Part shown: positions 14,962-19,602 of the stretch, one piece after another
Layout: every line of letters starts with the position of its first letter
Numbering within the stretch: position 1 is the stretch's first letter
Origin: Dermabacter sp. p3-SID358
Lineage (GTDB): Bacteria; Actinomycetota; Actinomycetes; Actinomycetales; Dermabacteraceae
Direction: 5' to 3'
Assembly: GCF_025147465.1 (NCBI RefSeq)
Contig: NZ_JALXOZ010000025.1
Coordinates: 1 to 19,602, forward strand
DNA length: 19,602 bases
The notes under the pieces: model-generated
Database searches by the model: none
Told to the model about the DNA's origin: nothing
Seen by the model: only the letters and a program-made list of their open reading frames with translations
Translations under genes and position numbers: made by a program

Positions 14962-15619
14962 GCCTCTTGGCCAAGCTCGGGCGGCGCAAGAGGATTGGCG
15001 CGCGGGCGTCGTTGAAGAGCTCGCCGAGCACGTTGCCGCCATCGAAGCGGGGGAAGCCGCACCTGGGGAGGGCAGCAACCCGTGTCGAGGTGGAGTATTC
15101 CGCGATCACGAAACGGAAAAGGTCGTCGTCAAGGAATGCCGGTATGTGCTCGGCCTGCTCGCCCACCGTCAGCGCAGTGAGGCGGAGATTCGCGCGAGGC
15201 TCGCGCAGCGCGTGCATGAAGTTGATGTTCTTGAAGAGGTCATGCGGCGTCTCGATACCGCTGGGCTCATCGATGACGAAGGCTTTGCGCGCGCCTGGGT
15301 AGAGCAGCGGCGCGAGAGCAAACTCCTCGGCACAGCTGCTTTGCGTCGAGAACTCGAAAATAAAGGCGTCGGTGCGCCCGATATCGACACCGTTCTCGCG
15401 GAGAGCGCTCCGTATGACAGCGAAAAGGAGCGGTGTCAGATTTTCGCGCGCGAACGGCTCGCGAAGGAGCTGCGCAAGAGTGGCGGGGCCGAGAACCTCA
15501 ATCGTGGGGCGGCGCTAAGGCGCATCGGGGGCGCGCTCGCGCGGCGCGGATACTCCGAGAACCTCACGCTCTTCGTCGTTAATCGCGAGCTCGATGCGGC
15601 AGGAGTCACCTGGTTATAG
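14939..15619 (+). CDS. recX: RecX, regulator of RecA
   Basis: A 226-residue inhibitor and modulator of RecA filaments. After a variable N-terminal extension of about 60 residues come the three-helix repeats: [23 protein letters not shown] (66-88), the signature [22 protein letters not shown] (103-124), [14 protein letters not shown] (131-144), and a last repeat near [17 protein letters not shown] (190-206). ATG 14939 lies inside the recA end with no good ribosome-binding site, so translation is probably coupled to recA, which keeps RecX low relative to RecA. A later in-frame start would still keep the domain. Orientation and overlap are standard for actinobacteria; the miaB-type gene often found next is replaced here by a surface-protein gene. 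Confidence 0.92.
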   Translation: MTSPRKSEPLGQARAAQEDWRAGVVEELAEHVAAIEAGEAAPGEGSNPCRGGVFRDHETEKVVVKECRYVLGLLAHRQRSEAEIRARLAQRVHEVDVLEEVMRRLDTAGLIDDEGFARAWVEQRRESKLLGTAALRRELENKGVGAPDIDTVLAESAPYDSEKERCQIFARERLAKELRKSGGAENLNRGAALRRIGGALARRGYSENLTLFVVNRELDAAGVTWL

Positions 15620-15733
15620 GGCGCGTGGCGGCATCGATGGGTGTCTAGCGGGGCAAGAGCAAGCGTGATGGGAGCGCTCGACCCAACCGCTGGACAATGT
15701 GAGCTATGTCGCAAAATAGCGAGCATGCTTGAT

Positions 15734-15763
15734 GTGTCACACCGTTGTCTATGGCGGTACTAT
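15734..15763 (+). promoter_or_regulatory. Putative promoter of the adhesin-like gene
   Basis: TACTAT at 15758-15763 fits a TANNNT -10 box. GTGTCA at 15734-15739 is a weak -35 candidate, 18 bases upstream. The predicted transcript starts about 35 bases before ATG 15805. A short palindrome GTGTCACAC overlaps the -35. The rest of the 185-base gap after recX shows no terminator or small gene. Confidence 0.35.
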
Positions 15764-16095
15764 GTGGGCGTAGTCAGCGACCCTTCTCCCTAGAAAGTAG
15801 TTCCATGAGATCCCCGGACACCCTTCGCCCTGCCTTTGTGCGGGTTTTCTTTGCGTTTCTGCTCTCGTGCATTCTTGTCGTTCAGTCCCTCCTCGGTGGC
15901 GGCATGGCGGCTCTCGCAGAGCCTGCAACACCGAAAGTTGAAATTCAGCTCGAGCGCGTCACGGAAGACGAGCGCCCCACCGGATCCCAAAATCTGTATC
16001 GCATTACGGTGAAGTGTGCTTACTTGAATAGCCAAGAGACAGAGGATAACTGCCTCGAAGGTGGGCGAGTAGAGATCGGTGGAGTCCCAGAAGGT

Positions 16096-16098
16096 TAG
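16096..16098 (+). other. In-frame TAG interrupting the adhesin frame
   Basis: The codons read GAA GGT TAG GGT TTC. Both sides are in the same frame, with coding character continuing at once (GFEIVGNDH after the stop). A single substitution from a Tyr, Gln, Trp, Lys, Glu, Leu or Ser codon would explain it. The next base is G, not the C that favours readthrough. Confidence 0.85.
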
Positions 16099-18750
16099 GG
16101 TTTCGAAATTGTAGGTAATGACCATCTCATGGGCAAAAACGATGGTGAACGGACTTTTGGGTTGGACACAATCGGCAAAGAGGCGCGTGTGATCGAGACT
16201 TATGTCAAGGTTACGCCGCCGAACTATGTCACGCCGAACAACACCTCGTGGGACTTGAAAGCCACTCTTGAATCGGAGAGCCCTCAAGGGGGACACTGGG
16301 AGACCGGGGTTGTGAAGACGACCGCGGTTGCCGCGCAAAAACTTAATGTTAAGAAGAATGCACTACAGGAATCAACCTGGATTGGCGATACGGTCTACTG
16401 GGAGATTGCGACCGAGATCGATAATGACAAGTATGGCGACCTGGGCATTTATCGGCCTTCGACAATCACGTATACGGATGTGCTTCCCGTCGGGTTTGAC
16501 CCCGTTGCCATGCGGTACGAGGGCAAACCGTTCACTGACTACACATTCGACAAAGCTACGCGAAAACTGACGTGGACTCTTGACGGACTCCACGAAGAAG
16601 AACGTCGAAGCCACGCCGTCCCCAAGTTCGAAATTCACACAAAAGTTCTGCCCACCGCGTGCGAGGGGGATCCGGCGCCTTGCACGAAAGAGTCCAAGAA
16701 CACAGTCGAGGCTCTCTCGACATACTCGAACAACGACACTTTAGATTCCAGCGCCCAAGCTACCGTGACGATGGCTGGGCGAAAATCAGGTGAGCTCGGG
16801 ACAATCAGCAAAACGTCGCAAGGGCTGCACATCAACGGAGGAGACGAAACCCGTAAGGGCATTTTTCGACGAAGCTATAAGCATGCCAAGGACTCCGATT
16901 GGGATCGCAGGGAGCTACGACAGTCGACAGAAGAATCCCGTGCAGCGGGTGATCCTCTTTCTGATGAGAAGCGATCGCTCGTCGCGGGCGCCTATACAGT
17001 GGATGTTGCTGTCATGCAGGGGGGAAGGCCTGTTAAAGACGGCAGTAATCTTCTCCCCTTGACGCAGAGCTATGAAGATGATGTGCCCTGCATGGATCAG
17101 GGATTCGTCGAGGAAGGGTTCCTCTTTAAGTCTCGCACCGACGGAAAGCTGTGTCAGGAGCCGGCTTTTCACGTGACGGCTGTTGAAATTAGTCGTGCCT
17201 CAGATGGCAGCCTTGACGTCGGCGACTTCGCGCCTGTCGCGGTGCTTAACGACAAAAGGGAAGTTCGCCTGACGAAGCTCGGGGAGGTCAAGGCTGAAGA
17301 AGACGGCAAAGAGGTGACTCAGGCTGTCGTGTACTCGGTTCCCGCGGATGCACGCGGTAAGGTGTCGCGAATTGTGGCAGCTCCCGGTCGTCCGCTTAAA
17401 GGGGTGAAGACGTGGAAGATGACGATTGGCGGCTTCGCTGAAGACTCTCTTCCCGGTGACGCGATCCTGCGTAACGAAAACGCGCGGGTCAAGGTTTGGG
17501 CTAAAGGTCAAACTGAGCCTTTTGGTGAGGGAACTTCACCGTTAGCAGAACTGCACGTGTTGGGAAGCTTGCACAATGTTCTAAAAAATAACCCAGTCGC
17601 GCTCGATATATTGCACCCGGTTGAGGGCCTCGGCGATGAAACGAAGACTGGGGTTCTGTGGAATCTAGAGTTCTCCTATCGCGGTAAGCAGAAGGAATCT
17701 GGCTATATTGTTGTGAGCGACCTCCTTCCGCGCGGTATGGAGCTGGTGACCGATCCCGATCAGCGCCTTCGAGACGGTGGAGAGTTTGAAGATGCTGTAG
17801 TGAAATACAAGATCGCTCATTTTGACCGGGGGGTTAAAGGAGAAAGAGAGCGCGAGGTCCAGACCACAGTCGTGGAGAATTACCGCGATGGCAGAACTCT
17901 CGTTCAATGGAAAATTCCCCATGAATGGGCAGTCGAAGAAGATGGCCAAGTAGATCTTGTTGGTAGATTCAAATTCATTACTCGCCCGCTTTATTTTGGA
18001 AACTTTCCCAACGACGCCTATGCGAATGATGCGACGGAGCCGAACCTGCGCTGTGCAGGAGAAAATGTTGAAGATTCATTCGACATCGATCGCGATCGTA
18101 GAACGAAGCAGGCATGTCATACCGCCGCTTACTGGTTCAACGTTCCTCCAGAGGATTCTCGCGCGCTAACCTTGGCGAAAGCGGTCAAAGGGCCGAACGA
18201 TGAATCGTTCGCATATACACCGAAGAAAGCTCTTGTTCCCGCTGAGGGCGGTGACGTCACGTATCGCGTTGAAGCGCTCAACTCTTCGGGTAAGCCGATG
18301 ACCGAGGTTGTGGCGTATGACGTGCTGCCGTATGAGGGTGATACGGGTGTGAGCTCGGATCTTTCTGGTGAGAACCGTGGATCTACGCAGTCGGCCAAGT
18401 TCACTCAGATGACGGAAGTTCCTGAGGGCGTGACGGTCTATTATTCGACCTCGGTGAATCCTTGCCGTCCCGAAGTGTTCGAAGCGCATAAGGGCAATAA
18501 GGGCTGCGACAATAATTGGTCGAGCACGGTTCCGAAGGATCCCGGCTCGGTGAAGGCGTTGAAGTTCGTCTATAAGGGTGAGTTGAACCCGAGGGAGACT
18601 TTGACCGTCGAGTTCGCTATGTCGGTACCGGCTATGAAAGCGACGACGGATGTCGTGTGGAACTCTGTTGCGGCTAAGGCGAGTTTCGCTGAGGGTGCTC
18701 CGTTGCCTGCGATCGAGGCGCCGAAGGTTGGTGCTGCTCGCGTGGTTGAG

Positions 18751-19602
18751 CCACAGTTTGCGGTGGAGAAGAAGCCTGGTAAGGCGACTGTCGGGGATGG
18801 TAAGTGGTCTTCTTCCTACACGGTGACAGTGAAGAACACGAGCCCGTTTGAAGGGACGTCCTCTCGCGTGACGGATACGCCGAAGCTTCCGAAGGGCTTC
18901 AAGTTCAATAAGGTCCTGGTTGATGGGGCTGAGGTGAACTTTAAGAATGGTTCGTTCCCTGTAACTGCTGGGGAAAAGCTTGCAGCGGGTAAGTCGAAGT
19001 CGTTCAAGGTTGTGGTCTCGGGCACGTACACGGCTTCTGAGGTTGATTGGGCTGCTGCCGCGAAGTGTGAGCCCGGTGATGGTGGTGCTTCGGGTGGTCT
19101 CGTGAATACGGTGGCCATGGCTGATGATTCCGATGGCCCCGATAACAACTCTGCTTGTAACCCGGTACCTGCGAAGTTCTCTGTGAAGAAGGAAGCCGTG
19201 GGTAAGGCGACTGCCAAGAACGGCACGTGGTCTTCGACCTATAAGGTGACGGTGAAGAATACCGGTGATGTGAAGGGCGTCTCGAAGCCGGTGAAGGATA
19301 CGCCTTCGGTTCCGGCTGGCTTTACGGTCACGAGCGCAAAGGTTGATAAGGGCGAGCCTGTGGAGCTCACTGATGGTTCGTTCACGGTGACTGAGGGCGT
19401 TGAACTTGACCCGGGTAAAGAGAAAGAGTTCACGGTTGTAATCTCGGGGTCGTTTGACCCTGCGAAGGTTGTGGAGTCTGAGGTTTCTGAGTGCGCCAGT
19501 GCGGGTGCTGCTGAGGGCGCTCATGGTTTCGTCAACAAGGTCACGATGGGTGGCGACACTGACGGCGCCAAGAACAACACGGCGTGCACCACGGTGGAGG
19601 GT
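18751..19602 (+). repeat. Two tandem Ig-like modules of about 140 residues
   Basis: Module 1 spans 18751-19170 (140 codons) and module 2 runs from 19171 to about 19593 (about 141 codons), continuing at the window edge. Shared positions include FxVxK, GKAT, WSSxYxVTVKNT, VxDTP, PxGF, GSFxVT, GKxKxFxVVxSG, VNxVxM and DGxxNNxAC. Each module has a conserved Cys pair 30-31 codons apart (codons at 19066/19156 and 19492/19585), likely a disulfide. Identity between copies is partial, so the duplication is not recent. More copies may lie past the edge. Confidence 0.78.

Larger units (their letters stand above)
15805..19602 (+). pseudogene. Secreted multi-domain adhesin-like surface protein, interrupted by an in-frame stop, 3' end beyond window
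   Basis: From ATG 15805 a single frame runs to the window edge (1,266 codons), broken only by TAG at 16096-16098 (codon 98). I translated 16099-19602 by hand and found no other stop and no frameshift. The N-terminus is a clear signal peptide: basic start, hydrophobic core FFAFLLSCILVVQSLL, and a probable cut after ALA at residue 38. Later parts are extracellular beta-sandwich modules of DUF11 or isopeptide-adhesin type. Examples are TYTDVLPVGF near 16470, VVAYDVLPYEGDTG near 18330, and two tandem modules from 18751. No wall anchor is visible because the 3' end is missing. The best in-frame restart (ATG 16129) would lack the signal peptide. It may be a pseudogene, a sequencing error, or a gene needing readthrough. 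GC is lower than in the flanking genes. Function inferred: attachment or fimbria-like surface protein. Confidence 0.72.

Noticed and set aside
13525..15078. 517-residue open frame on the minus strand opposite recA
   Set aside because: It is complementary to DUF3046, recA and the recX start. Its length reflects the codon pattern of recA, and no family motif is seen.
18166..19524. 452-residue open frame on the minus strand opposite the adhesin modules
   Set aside because: The product is an Arg/His/Leu-rich low-complexity chain with repeats mirroring the plus-strand modules. The plus-strand reading gives a plausible secreted protein.

Overview
The window looks like chromosomal DNA from a high-GC actinobacterium (class Actinomycetes). 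The evidence is the gene order: M16 peptidase - dapB - thyX - dapA - RNase J - ftsK - pgsA - cinA - clgR - DUF3046 - recA - recX is a familiar actinobacterial housekeeping block. Strongly GC-rich codon use, several GTG starts, and the ClgR and DUF3046 proteins (both actinobacterial families) agree with this. I cannot name the genus. The moderate GC of the backbone and the large cell-wall adhesin suggest a host-associated genus of Micrococcales or Actinomycetales type, but this is inference.

Region 1 (1-2868): a minus-strand RDD membrane protein diverges from a plus-strand zinc peptidase (M16), which is followed closely by dapB of lysine/diaminopimelate synthesis. Region 2 (2929-5336): an accessory-looking group of an SGNH-type esterase with an internal beta-rich insert, a translationally coupled Tat-exported SLH-domain protein, and a HAD sugar-phosphatase. 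Region 3 (5392-8732): thyX, dapA (GTGA overlap) and RNase J. Region 4 (8840-12868): ftsK, apparently with its own leaderless promoter, then pgsA and the amidohydrolase pncC/cinA. Region 5 (12869-15619): clgR behind a structured leader, DUF3046, and the SOS-type recA-recX pair with a clear LexA box.

Region 6 (15805 to the right edge): a long secreted adhesin-like frame made of immunoglobulin-like modules. It starts with a good signal peptide and stays in one reading frame to the window end, except for one in-frame TAG at codon 98. Its first part has lower GC and mixed codons. The later part, from roughly 18.25 kb on, is dominated by GGT/GCT/AAG codons and ends in two tandem modules of about 140 residues. 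This is the most unusual part of the window: either a surface protein silenced by a nonsense mutation, a sequencing error, or a gene whose stop is read through.

No tRNA, rRNA, CRISPR array or insertion sequence was seen. No intergenic gap exceeds 300 bases. The longest are 12869-13108 (clgR leader) and 13654-13872 (recA leader), both described as features.
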